Below, in pieces: positions 9,532 to 18,683 of a stretch of DNA of 51,304 nucleotides; within the stretch, counting starts at the first letter, position 1, and the number at the start of each line of letters is the position of its first letter. A program made the translations under genes and the position numbers. Source of the DNA: Hyphomicrobiales bacterium (GTDB lineage Bacteria > Pseudomonadota > Alphaproteobacteria > Rhizobiales > Rhizobiaceae); the NCBI GenBank assembly GCA_017305925.1, contig JAFKJW010000186.1:1-51304 (forward strand), written 5' to 3'. Under the pieces are notes generated by a model. The model was not told the DNA's origin. It worked only from the letters and a program-made list of their open reading frames with translations, and did no database searches.

Positions 9532-12500
9532 ATGTTCATCCTGCGTTTCCTTTGGGCCGTCCTGACCTCGCGCTGGTTGTGGACCTTCATCGGCCTCGCC
9601 TTGCTGTCCTTCGTGATCTGGGTCTTCGGGCCGATCGTCAGGGTCGGCAATTTCGAGCCCCTCGCCTCCGACAACGTGCGGATCATCGTCATCGCGGCGC
9701 TGGTCGTGCTGTGGCTGGTCTGGCTGATCCTCGCGCAGCGCCGCGCCATCCTGGCCAACCGCATGTTCGTGGCCGAGATCGCCGCGCCGCCGGAGCCTGC
9801 CAGGCAGCTCACGCCCGGCGAAGAGAACGTCGCCGCCGTCAACACCAAGTTCCAGGACGTGATGACGGAGCTGAGGCGCAGAAAACTCGGCGGCCGCAAG
9901 TTTCTGCGCGAGATGCCGTGGTACGTGATCGTCGGCCCGCCGGCGACCGGCAAGACCACGGCGCTGAAGCAGTCCGGCCTGACCTTTCCGATCGACCTGA
10001 CCAACGACCTGCACGGCATCGGCGGCACGCGCAACTGCGACTGGTTCTTCACCGAGGACGCGGTGCTGATCGACACGGCGGGTCGCTACACCGAGCAGGA
10101 GAGCCAGCCCGACGTCGACGCCGTCGAGTGGCTGGGCTTTCTCGACCTCTTGAAGCGGCATCGCGGGCGCCGCGCGCTGAACGGCGTCATCGTCGCGCTG
10201 TCGATCGACGCGCTGTCGGAGGGCGACGAGGCGATCAAGGCGCACGGGCGCAAGATCCGGCGCCGGCTGGCGGAGCTCAACGAGCGCCTTCAGATCCGGC
10301 TGCCCGTCTATCTGATGCTCACCAAGGCCGACCTGATCAAGGGGTTCGAGCCGTTCTTCGGCGGCCTTTCGACGGCGCAGCGCGAGCAGGTCTGGGGCGC
10401 GACCTTCCCGGTCGACGCGCGCGTCGACGCCGGCAGGGTCGCCACGGAAATATCGGCGCTGGCGCGCGAGCTGGAGCGCAAGCTGGTGGTCAAGCTGGAG
10501 GATGAGGAGAAGCTCGCGACGCGCGCCGAGATCTACCGCTTCCCGGCGCAGCTCGAAAGCCTGTCCGAGCCCATCTAGCTTCTCGTCGAGGCGATGTTCG
10601 GAGAAAGCCGCTACGAGGAATCCGCGTGGCTGCGCGGTCTCTACCTCACCTCGGCGACGCAGGAGGGCGCGCCGATCGACCGCCTCACCGCCGGCCTCGT
10701 CTCCTCCTTCGGCCTGCCGCCGCGGCGCTCCGTATCCGCCCCGCGCGGCGAGAAGCGCAGCTTCTTCCTGAAGAACCTGCTGACCGAGGTGATCTTCAAG
10801 GAAGCCGGCCTCGGCACGTTCGACCCGCAGGCGATCCGGCGTCGCGCCTGGATCTGGCGCGGTGCCGCCGCCGCCTGCGCCGTGGCTGCCCTTGCCGCCG
10901 CATCCGTCTTCGCGCTGTCCTATTTCGACAACCACGCCGCCATCACCGCGCAGGCCGACCAGCTCGAGGCGCTGCAATCGCCGCTGAGCGAAATGGCGAA
11001 GCACCCCGCGCCGGTCGAGACGCCGGACATCGATCTGGCGCTTGCCGCCGTCGACGCCGTGGTCGAGGCCCGCACGCCGCCGCCCGGCGGCGTGCGCGAC
11101 CTGATCGGCCCCTCCGCCTCGGCCGAGATCGCGCAGGCGCAGGGCGAAACCTACGACCATGTCCTGCGCAACGTGCTGGAGCCGCGCATGGTGGCGCTGC
11201 TCGAAGCCACCATGTGGCGCCAGATCCGCAATCCGGATTTCATGCTGGGGGCGCTGAAGACCTACCGCATGATGACCGGCCTGTCGCAGATGGACGCCGA
11301 TTTCGCTGCCGACTGGTGGGTCAACCAGCTCCCCGAATTCGCACCCGCCGCGCCCTTCACCACGGCGGACGCCGAGCAGCACGAGATCGCGGCGATCAAC
11401 CGCATGGCTGTCGACGACAGCTACGTCGCGCCGGACCAGTCGCTCGTCGCGGAGGCGCTGAAGGCGGTCTGCACGGTGTCGCTGCCGCAGCGCGCCTACC
11501 GGCAGCTTCTCGCCGATCCGGCGGTGGCCGCTCTGAAGGAATGGGTGCCCGCCAATTTCGCCGGGCCGAACGGCACGAAGGTGCTGGCACGCCGTTCCAA
11601 CAAGACGCTGCGCACCGGATTGCCGGGCGCCTTCACCTATGCCGGCTTCCACGACACCGTGCTGGACCGTGTCGAGGACGTGGCCGGACAGGCCGCGCTC
11701 GACCGGGCGGTGTTCGCCGGCGGCTGCTCGGAGAATTCCGAAACCTCGGTGTCGGCGCTGTCGCAGGACGTTCTGAAGCTCTACTACGACGACTACATCG
11801 CACAATGGGACAGCCTGCTGCGCGACATAAGGCTCGCCCCGCTCACCGACCTCAACGTGGCGAGCCAGAACCTCAAGGATCTCTCCAACGCCGACTCGAC
11901 GCTGAAGCGGTTGCTGACCGCCGTCGTTGCGGAGACCGACCTCACCCGCTCCGACGACGATCCGAACGCCGCGGACAAGAACAAGGCCGCGACGGGCGGC
12001 GCGACCAAGCTTTTGAGCAAGCTCGGCAAGCTCGGCAAGCTTGCCAAGACGGGCGCCAAGCTCCTGCCGAAGGCCGGCTCCGCCGACCAGGTCGACATGA
12101 CCGGGTCGGTGGTCGCGGACCATTTCAAGCCGCTGAAAGGCACGATCCAGGAGGTGGACGGCCAGCCGCCGTCGCTCGACGCCGCGGTGGTGGCGCTCAC
12201 CGCGCTCTCCAACATGCTCCAGACGATCACCGCGAGCCCCGATCCAGACGACGCGATCAAGAAGCAGGGGGGGCTGGCCGAGCTGACGGGCGCGGTGGCC
12301 AGGCAGGCGCAGATCCTGCCCGACCCGGTCGACGACTGGCTGGGCGGAATCGCCGGCGACACCAGCGGACTCAGCCAGAAGGCGGTGCTCTCCGACCTCA
12401 ACGCGATCTGGCGCGCCGACATCCTGCCCTTCTGCCAGGCGGCGCTGAACAACCGCTATCCCTTCAGCCCCGACAGCGCCGTCGACGTGAACGTGCGCGA

Positions 12501-13080
12501 CTTCCAGCGGCTGTTCGGGCCGGGCGGGCTGATCGACTCCTTCGTCAACGACCACCTCATCGCCTATGTCGACACCTCGAACGAGCCGTGGAAGTGGCGC
12601 GCCGATTTCGGCCTGAACGCGGCCTCTCTCGCCGCCTTCCAGCAGGCGCGCCACATCAGGGACGACCTCTTTCCCGGCGGCCAGGGGCCGGTCATGGCCT
12701 TCACGCTGGAGCCGAAGGACCTGTCGCCCAACGTCGCACGGATGACGCTCAACCTCGATGGCCAGAGCCTGGTCTACTACAACAACGCGACGCGGCCGCA
12801 GCCCATGACCTGGCCCGGCAAGGACGGCACGGGCGTGATCTCGCTGTCCTTCGAGCCGATCGACGGCTCGCCCGCCGTGATGATGAACGAGACCGGAAGC
12901 TGGGCGTGGCTGAGGATGCTGCGCAACGGCCGCTTCAAGGCCACCGCCCTGCCGGACGCCTATGACCTCAGGCTCGGCATGACGAATTTCTACGCCGACT
13001 TCGAGCTTCGGGCGGCGAGCGTGGAGAACCCGTACAACCTGCAGATGTTCAAGAAATTCACATGTCCGGCGCAGATATGA
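9532..13080 (+). pseudogene. tssM: T6SS inner-membrane protein TssM (IcmF), interrupted by an in-frame TAG at codon 349
   Basis: The frame encodes a full-length TssM of about 1180 codons, but a TAG at 10576-10578 splits it into 348 codons and a downstream piece that stays open for 828 codons from the ATG at 10594. The first part has two transmembrane helices (about 6-34 and 52-75) and an NTPase domain with Walker A GPPATGKTT near residues 134-142. The second begins within the conserved GLYLTSATQEGAPIDRL segment, carries the third transmembrane helix (about 440-464 of the full frame) and the large periplasmic region that contacts TssJ. Reading frame and family similarity continue across the TAG without a shift, so this is a single nonsense codon. 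It could be real inactivation, a sequencing error, or tolerated through reinitiation at 10594; the ribosome site there is weak. Confidence 0.88.
10576..10594 (+). other. In-frame amber codon in tssM and possible reinitiation ATG
   Basis: TAG at 10576-10578 follows codons for SLSEPI and precedes codons for LLVEAMFGESRYEE in the same frame. An ATG in that frame starts at 10594, with GAGG only two bases before it, too close for a good ribosome site. One base change (for example CAG or GAG to TAG) would explain it; the original amino acid cannot be told from sequence alone. Confidence 0.9.
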
Positions 13081-13622
13081 CGACAGGCTTCTTCGGCAAG
13101 ATACCGGCGGCAGGCGATTTCGTCGGGCGGCGCCTGCCGAGCGGCTTCGTCCAGGGCTGGGACCGCTGGCTGAGCCTGAACGTCGCACCTCTGATAGGCA
13201 CCGATGCATGGGACGAGCACCTTGCGCTGCGCTTCCTGAGCGGGCCTTCCGCCTTTGGTCCGGCGGCCGGCATCATATTGTCCAGCCGGGACAGGGCGGG
13301 CCGGCGCTTCCCGCTCTCGGTAGTGGCTCTGCTGCCCGTCGCGCGCTTCAGCCTGGCGGAGACGGCGGACCGGTGGTTTGCCCGGCTGGAAGACATCGCG
13401 GCCGATGCCTGCGACGGTAGGTTGACGCCGAACCAGCTCGACGCCGCGCTCTCCGCCCTGCCTCCGCCCGAGATGCCGGATGGCGAGGAGTTGGACGGCA
13501 TGGTCGTCTGGACCGCGCGCAGCGATCTTTGCGAAATGGAGCCGGGACAGCCCGCGGCCGTTCTCGCGCGCCTTCTGGCGGCGGACAGGGAGGATATCGG
13601 CGAGGGCGCCCGATGTTCGTGA
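13077..13622 (+). CDS. tagF: T6SS-associated protein TagF (ImpM/SciT)
   Basis: A 181-residue TagF-family protein. The N-terminus GFFGKIPAAGDFVGRRLP and the following FVQGWDRWL are the family signature, as is FGPAAGIILSSRDRAGRRFPL. In systems studied elsewhere TagF is a post-translational repressor of T6SS assembly that acts in connection with the FHA protein; the role here is inferred. The start is the ATG at 13077, overlapping the tssM stop as ATGA. An in-frame ATG at 13062 would add five residues. It overlaps the next gene by 10 bases. It is the last recognisable core-associated gene before the effector module. Confidence 0.88.
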   Translation: MTTGFFGKIPAAGDFVGRRLPSGFVQGWDRWLSLNVAPLIGTDAWDEHLALRFLSGPSAFGPAAGIILSSRDRAGRRFPLSVVALLPVARFSLAETADRWFARLEDIAADACDGRLTPNQLDAALSALPPPEMPDGEELDGMVVWTARSDLCEMEPGQPAAVLARLLAADREDIGEGARCS

Positions 13623-14701
13623 GCCGCAACAGCACGCCCTTCCTCGCCGAGACTTTTCCCTACCAGGACAAGCATTGCGTCAAATGGTGCGTGGCGGTCG
13701 TCAGGGCGACCTTCGACGCCGACGCCCAGGGCGCCTGCACCCCGAGCAAGGAGCAGTCGCCCTTCGTCTTCGCCGATACGCATTACGGGGACCCCGAGAC
13801 GACGTCGATCCGCGTCGAGAGCGACTTCGTGCCGGTGAAGCCGAAATGCGAGGTTTTGCTCGATGCGCAGGCTGTCGCGCCCGGCGGAAAGCCTGCCGAG
13901 GCGATGGAAGTCGCATTGATCGGCCCCGGCATCGACAAGCGGGCGATCGTCAACGGACAGCGCCGCTGGTTCCGCGGCGGACTCGGTATCCAGGCGTCGC
14001 GTCCGGTGCCCTTCAAGTCGATGCCGCTTGCGTGGCATCTGACCTTTGGCGGCTGGGACAGGACCAACCCGGACCCCGCCAGGCACCGCAGCGATGTCGT
14101 CAATCCGATCGGCAGCGGCTTCCTCGTCGGGCAGGGCGACATAGACGGAACGCCCCTGCCCTGCGTGGAGCATCCCCAGTCGCCGATGCGGATCTGGAAC
14201 GATCGCCCGACGCCGATCGGCTTCGGGCCGGTGCCGCGCTTCGCCAAGGCGCGCGCCCGCTATGCTGGGACATATGACAGGCACTGGATCGAGAATACGC
14301 TGCCGTTCCTGCCGCAGGACTTCGACGACCGCTACTTTCAGGCCGCGTCCCAGGATCAGTGGCTGGACAAACTCGGTGAAGGGATGACCTTCGGCTGCAT
14401 CGGCATGAACGGGAGCGGCAGATTTGGCGTGAAGCTGCCGAAGCTGGAAGTACCCGTGCGCTTCATGTTCGATGACCACACCGAGCACAAAATCATGTCA
14501 CCGGACACGCTGAACATGATCCCGCACGAAGGCAAGATTGTCCTGGTGGGGCGTGTGAGCACCAGGCTGCCGCGCAAGTTTGTAAGGTTGCAGCAGGTTC
14601 AGGTCGGGCCGGAGCCGCGAGAGCCCGGCGCGAAGCCGCACTATCGGGGCCTGAAGGAAGCGGTCGCGGCGATGGCAAGATTGCGTGGCGGGCGCAGATG
14701 A
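13613..14701 (+). CDS. DUF2169 family T6SS effector adaptor
   Basis: A 362-residue DUF2169 protein. Typical pieces are the start MFVSRNSTPFLAETF, KHCVKWCVAVVRATFD, the WHLTFGGWDRTNPDPARH segment around residues 142-159, NPIGSGFLVG, and the late LPKLEVPVRFMFDDHTEH. DUF2169 proteins sit beside DUF4150/PAAR-like effectors, and for at least one Agrobacterium effector pair the DUF2169 protein acts as the adaptor loading the effector onto VgrG. That function fits here, since the DUF4150 gene is two genes downstream. It overlaps tagF (10 bases) and the next gene (ATGA at 14698-14701), so it is co-translated with both. No membrane segment is seen. Confidence 0.85.
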   Translation: MFVSRNSTPFLAETFPYQDKHCVKWCVAVVRATFDADAQGACTPSKEQSPFVFADTHYGDPETTSIRVESDFVPVKPKCEVLLDAQAVAPGGKPAEAMEVALIGPGIDKRAIVNGQRRWFRGGLGIQASRPVPFKSMPLAWHLTFGGWDRTNPDPARHRSDVVNPIGSGFLVGQGDIDGTPLPCVEHPQSPMRIWNDRPTPIGFGPVPRFAKARARYAGTYDRHWIENTLPFLPQDFDDRYFQAASQDQWLDKLGEGMTFGCIGMNGSGRFGVKLPKLEVPVRFMFDDHTEHKIMSPDTLNMIPHEGKIVLVGRVSTRLPRKFVRLQQVQVGPEPREPGAKPHYRGLKEAVAAMARLRGGRR

Positions 14702-15705
14702 CGGCCATAAGCTGCGTCAGCCTCGTCTCGCCTGTCGGCTATTCGCCCGCAGCTACCTGCGCCGCCCTGCGCGCGAAGATCGCCGCATTCGAGGAATTGG
14801 ACTACCGGGACCGTGCAGCGATACCGATCCGTGGCGCCCGCGTCGACGCCATCGCCCCGTCCAGGCGCGGACGAGAACGGTTGCGTCTGCTCGCCAAACT
14901 CGTTCTGGAGAACATCGAGGCGGATATGGCTGCGGCGATTTCCTGGTCGCAGATGCCGCTTGTCCTGTGCACGCGGGACCGCGAGACGCCGGGCGCCCGG
15001 CTGAATGGCATGTTTGCCGACCTCGCATTTCCAGATGGATCTGCCGTGACGGACCGTCGAACCGCCCATATCGCGGCGGGGCAGTCCGGCGCTTTCGCGG
15101 GATTGGACCAGGCGCGCAAGATGCTAGCCGACGGCGCGGCAGCCTGTCTGATCCTCGCCATCGACAGCCTGATCGATGCGCGCACGCTCGCCTGGCTCGA
15201 CGGGCAGATGCGCCTCAAGACCAGCGAGACGACGGACGGTCTGATCCCCGGCGAGGCCGCGTGCCTGGCGATCGCGAGCAAACGGCCGATGACGCGGAGT
15301 CATGTTGTTCTGCGGGGCCTGGGCCTTGCGTTTGAGGAAGCGACAGCGATCAATGAGAGCCCGTTTCGCGCCGATGGCCTGACCTCGGCGCTGAAGCACG
15401 CACTCCAGGAGGCGGGCACCCAGATGCACGAGGTGGCGTTCCGGCTGAGCGACGTGGCCGGCGAATCCTATGCCTTCGAGGAAATTGGGCTGGCGCAGGC
15501 GCGCAACATGAGGAAAACGCGACCCGAACAGCCGATATGGCATGCGGCCGACTGCATCGGCGACACCGGTGCTGCGGCCGGATTGATACAGTTCGCCTGG
15601 GCGGAGCAGGCTTTTCATCGTAAATATGCGCCCGGCGAACTGGCCGCGCTGCACGGAAGTTCGATGGCTTTCGGCGGCCGGGCCGCTGCCATCGTTGCGG
15701 CGTGA
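14698..15705 (+). CDS. Thiolase-fold, ketosynthase-like protein of the T6SS effector module, probably non-catalytic
   Basis: A 335-residue protein resembling beta-ketoacyl synthases in layout. It starts AISCVSLVSPVGYS, has a DGAAACLILAIDSL segment (compare the KS GxxxAxxGGxD region), a GLIPGEAACLAIAS segment (compare GEGAA), and a C-terminal CIGDTGAAAGLIQFAWAEQA (compare GHTxGAAG). The residues a ketosynthase needs look replaced: the region expected to hold the nucleophilic Cys reads AAGQSGAF (about 126-133), and the His of GHT is Asp289. I infer a structural or chaperone role in loading the DUF4150 effector rather than catalysis. It overlaps the DUF2169 gene by four bases and lies 10 bases before the effector gene. 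Exact family not recognised. Confidence 0.7.
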   Translation: MTAISCVSLVSPVGYSPAATCAALRAKIAAFEELDYRDRAAIPIRGARVDAIAPSRRGRERLRLLAKLVLENIEADMAAAISWSQMPLVLCTRDRETPGARLNGMFADLAFPDGSAVTDRRTAHIAAGQSGAFAGLDQARKMLADGAAACLILAIDSLIDARTLAWLDGQMRLKTSETTDGLIPGEAACLAIASKRPMTRSHVVLRGLGLAFEEATAINESPFRADGLTSALKHALQEAGTQMHEVAFRLSDVAGESYAFEEIGLAQARNMRKTRPEQPIWHAADCIGDTGAAAGLIQFAWAEQAFHRKYAPGELAALHGSSMAFGGRAAAIVAA

Positions 15706-15715
15706 GGAGCACGCG

Positions 15716-16744
15716 ATGACCAAAAACGTCGTTGCCGGAAAGTGGGAGATCGCAGCCGAAAACGGCATGAACAAATCGATCGCACGTTTTCCGGACGTTT
15801 GCATGTCGCCGCCGTCACCGCCGGCAGGGCCGATACCTATTCCCTATCCGGATACGTCTTTCTCCAACAACCTGAAGGAGGCCTCGAAGACCGTTCTGAT
15901 CGGCGGCAAGGGCGCTGCACTCGCCCAGAAATCTTATTACAAGGAGTCGGCCCTCGGAGACGAAGCTGCGACACGCAGCTTCGGCGCAAACGTTATCTCG
16001 CACCAGATTACCGGTAAGACCTACTTTCAGGCGTGGTGCATGGACGTCAAGTTTGAAGACAAGAACGTCTGCCGCCACCTTGACATGACATCGAGCAATC
16101 ATGGGTCTCAACCGGTCATCACTCCACCTCTGCCCACGATGGAAACCATGACGATGGCGGATGTGCAGGCGAAACTGAATGAGGGCAAATGCCCGTGCTG
16201 CAACGGACCGTTGCACGAATGGCAAAAGGATCCGAACAACAACAACCAACCATATGCGCCCATGACCTCAAGTGATTTCTGGCAGAATCGCATAAATCGA
16301 ATGCCGACTAACACGCCAGATCAGCGAGCCCGGCGAGGTCTGATGCAGGTCGCGGCAGGAAAGCTGAAACAGGCGCAGCGGCAGTCTCGGCAGGCTCAGG
16401 CCGCAGGTCGCCCCGGTTGCCCCAATGTCCATCAGAATGAAACGGATGGTTGCGCGATCCACTTCAACATTCCTGCGGGCACCCAGTATCCAGATGGGGA
16501 ATCCGTGGCGCGAAAATGCGAGGCGGCGTTTACTGCGGATATCAAAGCAGTGACACGCTCGCTCTGGGCCCGGGCCAATCGCAGAAAGGTCCCTCCCGGG
16601 ACGACACTGGATCACATAACGCCTAAACAGGCGGCTGGGTGCAACAGCCCGAACAATACAGTTCCGAGAAATTTTGTTCAGGGTACGAATTGTAAGGAGG
16701 TGGAAGCGAACCAGACCATCCTGGAGCAGGGTACACCGCTGTGA
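15716..16744 (+). CDS. DUF4150 (PAAR-like) T6SS effector with putative HNH-like nuclease C-terminus
   Basis: A 342-residue candidate effector. Residues about 20-130 are a DUF4150 PAAR-like domain: FPDVCMSPPSPPAGPIPIPY, then GDEAATRSFGANVISHQITG and WCMDVKFEDKNVCRHLDMT. It would cap the VgrG spike. A Cys cluster CPCCNGPLHEW follows at about 160-170, then a Gln/Arg/Ala-rich linker and a Cys-rich tail. The tail contains DHITPKQAAGCNSPNN from Asp299-His300 and NCKEVEAN near the end, an arrangement recalling HNH/His-Me finger nucleases; that reading is tentative. A GAGGAG ribosome site supports the ATG at 15716. The coding sequence is much less GC-rich than the T6SS genes (31 of 60 bases in 16201-16260 against 45 of 60 in 7201-7260). 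It overlaps the next gene by GTGA. Confidence 0.75.
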   Translation: MTKNVVAGKWEIAAENGMNKSIARFPDVCMSPPSPPAGPIPIPYPDTSFSNNLKEASKTVLIGGKGAALAQKSYYKESALGDEAATRSFGANVISHQITGKTYFQAWCMDVKFEDKNVCRHLDMTSSNHGSQPVITPPLPTMETMTMADVQAKLNEGKCPCCNGPLHEWQKDPNNNNQPYAPMTSSDFWQNRINRMPTNTPDQRARRGLMQVAAGKLKQAQRQSRQAQAAGRPGCPNVHQNETDGCAIHFNIPAGTQYPDGESVARKCEAAFTADIKAVTRSLWARANRRKVPPGTTLDHITPKQAAGCNSPNNTVPRNFVQGTNCKEVEANQTILEQGTPL

Positions 16745-17583
16745 GCGACAAGATCGAAGACGACGAGTGGACTTTTAGGGACCTGTCCCTTGGCTTCCAT
16801 CTGAGGGATGACGATATTCTACGATATGACCCGGACAGCCTTCTAAGAACCGGCCGCGAGTGGAATATTGTTGCCGCACTCAACATTTTGGGTCGTTCTG
16901 GAAATTTCTCGCAGCTCGATCGCTTGATACCGGTCTTGACGGCGACCGACGACGCGCAGATCTGGGATGCTGGAGTCAATCTGCTCGGTTTTTCGGGCAG
17001 TTGGTTGCAGATCGCTCGCTGGTACAACCTGTTCATGCAGCGACCTGATGCTCCGGGCGTGAAATACTACATGGCCCTTCTTCTGGGGGCATCGTGCGAC
17101 CGCCGCGCCGTCAACGTTTTGCTCGATCTCTACGGACAATCCTCCGGGTCGGAAGAGGCGCGCAACCAGGTGATCCGTGAGCTCTCGAGTTTGCTCGAGG
17201 ACCGCAACAATGCAATCTTCCTCGCGCGCAATGACGATCTGCCCGTTGGAGACCTTGTAAGTTTGATCCGACCCTCCGTCGAGGTGCATGCCTCGACGGA
17301 GAGTAACTCGATTTTTGAGGGCGCGATTCTGGATATCCCCGGCCTCGCCGAAAAGATGCGGAATGAATTGTTTCGGGAAGATGTGGTGCGCGGGCGCGTA
17401 TTCCGCGCAAGACTGGTTCTGGAGGCAGCCACTGGAATCAACTGCACGCCCATGTTCAACGAGATTGGCAATCTCAATCGCCTGGCTGCAATCGCAATAC
17501 TTGATGAATTTCTCGATACCGACCCGAGCGCCAGATTTCATCCCGGCCAGCGCTACTTTTTCGGCCATCCGATCCCGGTTTGA
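16741..17583 (+). CDS. Putative immunity protein for the DUF4150 effector (alpha-solenoid-like)
   Basis: A 280-residue, mostly helical protein that I do not recognise as a named family. It begins with GTG overlapping the effector stop (GTGA), so it is translated with the toxin, as cognate immunity genes usually are. Residues about 35-130 look like HEAT-type helical pairs (NIVAALNILGRSGNFSQLDRL; WDAGVNLLGFSGSWLQIARW; MALLLGASCDRRAVNVLLDL). No signal peptide or membrane segment is visible, which suits protection against a cytoplasmic toxin. Base composition is AT-richer than the T6SS core (33 of 60 G+C in 16801-16860), like the effector. It ends 36 bases from a convergent gene. The immunity role is inferred from position only. 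Confidence 0.6.
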   Translation: MSDKIEDDEWTFRDLSLGFHLRDDDILRYDPDSLLRTGREWNIVAALNILGRSGNFSQLDRLIPVLTATDDAQIWDAGVNLLGFSGSWLQIARWYNLFMQRPDAPGVKYYMALLLGASCDRRAVNVLLDLYGQSSGSEEARNQVIRELSSLLEDRNNAIFLARNDDLPVGDLVSLIRPSVEVHASTESNSIFEGAILDIPGLAEKMRNELFREDVVRGRVFRARLVLEAATGINCTPMFNEIGNLNRLAAIAILDEFLDTDPSARFHPGQRYFFGHPIPV

Positions 17584-17619
17584 TCCGGTGTTGTCAGAAG
17601 ATGCCACGGGAGACTGAAC

Positions 17620-18678
17620 CTACTCCGATCGCCACGCCTCCACCCTGTCCGGAATAGCTACATTCACGACTTCATCCTCGAAATGTTTCTCGAATGCCGG
17701 TCCGAGTTCCGTGGGATCTGCCGTGAACAGCTTCGTCTCGTCGTGCGCCTCGGGAAAAAGCTCCAGGAACGCCGCGCGCGCCGCCACGGCCAGGTGCGGC
17801 TCGCGCATCCGCTCGATCAGCCAGGGCAGCACCGAACGGTCGCCCAGCATGCCGATGCCGCGGACGGCGAGCGGCGCGGTGTCTGTGGTGCGCATCAGCC
17901 CGCCCAGCCATGCGCGCGCCTCCTTTTCAGACCCCGCCTTGATCGCGGCGCGCAATGCGAAAAGCGCGTCGGGCCCATCCGCGGTGGTCGCCTTGCGCAA
18001 TTCGCTCTGCGCCAGGTTGCCGGAACCCAATTCCGCCAGCGCCCAGCCGGCCCACAGGCGCACGCTTTCGTCTTCGGCTTCAAGTGCAGCCGCCATATCG
18101 CGCGCCAGATCGGTCCGCTTCAGCTTGCCGGCCAGCCGCAAGGCGAATGCGCGGGCTGCGGCGTCCGGGTCTTTCACAAGCCGGGCCAGCATTTGCTTCG
18201 GGTCGACCCCGTGCTCGATACAGGCGCCAATCGCGAGATAGCGTTTGAAAGCATCGGCGTTGCCCAGCCAATCGCGCACCAGATGGCCGATCCTCTCCGG
18301 TCTGTGCCAGGCCAGCGCGCCGACGAGGCCGCGCCGCTCATTTGCCGCCTTCGCCAACGCCACCGTTTGGTCGACGCGCGTAGAATCGTTGAGCTCTATC
18401 GCGATCCAGCCGGCGACGAAGAACTCTCCCTTTTCCGGGTAGTCCCGAAGCTGGCGATCGGCGACCGGCCAGGCCGCGCCGCCGGCAATTCTGAGCCCGT
18501 CGAGATTGACCTCGACCCGCTGCGCGATCTCGGTCATCACCGCCTCATCCGGCGGATCGTCGAGCGACCAGGCGTCCCGCTGCCCCCACAGGAACGCGAC
18601 CTGCTCCACGTGCTGACGAACGGCCTCCGTAGCGATCCGACGCTGCGGCTTGAAGAGCTGGACGGCAGCCGGCGCCAT
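17620..18678 (-). CDS. TIGR02270-like HEAT-repeat protein of T6SS/VgrG loci
   Basis: A 352-residue protein with repeated helical pairs from about residue 120 (RLVKDPDAAARAFALRLAGK; AALEAEDESVRLWAGWALAE; GDRSVLPWLIERMREPHLA), a HEAT-like solenoid. It matches my recollection of the TIGR02270 proteins found beside VgrG genes, whose function is unknown. The frame is open further upstream, but that part reads as Arg-rich noise antisense or out of frame to the DUF6484 gene. The ATG at 18678, five bases after the DUF6484 stop, begins MAPAAVQLFKPQRRIATEAV. It is the last gene of the minus-strand vgrG operon. It may be a chaperone, or immunity or adaptor for VgrG cargo; the sequence does not decide. 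Confidence 0.68.
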   Translation of the reverse strand: MAPAAVQLFKPQRRIATEAVRQHVEQVAFLWGQRDAWSLDDPPDEAVMTEIAQRVEVNLDGLRIAGGAAWPVADRQLRDYPEKGEFFVAGWIAIELNDSTRVDQTVALAKAANERRGLVGALAWHRPERIGHLVRDWLGNADAFKRYLAIGACIEHGVDPKQMLARLVKDPDAAARAFALRLAGKLKRTDLARDMAAALEAEDESVRLWAGWALAELGSGNLAQSELRKATTADGPDALFALRAAIKAGSEKEARAWLGGLMRTTDTAPLAVRGIGMLGDRSVLPWLIERMREPHLAVAARAAFLELFPEAHDETKLFTADPTELGPAFEKHFEDEVVNVAIPDRVEAWRSE

Positions 18679-18683
18679 GTATG

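Noticed and set aside
10576-10578. TAG in tssM as recoded pyrrolysine or programmed read-through
   Set aside because: TAG recoding is not expected in this kind of bacterium, and nothing around it suggests a recoding signal; a nonsense change or sequence error is simpler.
9490-13209. A 1239-codon open frame on the minus strand, antisense to tssM
   Set aside because: Its translation is His/Arg/Asp-rich without family motifs, and the plus strand has clear TssM sequence. Long antisense frames are common in GC-rich codon usage.
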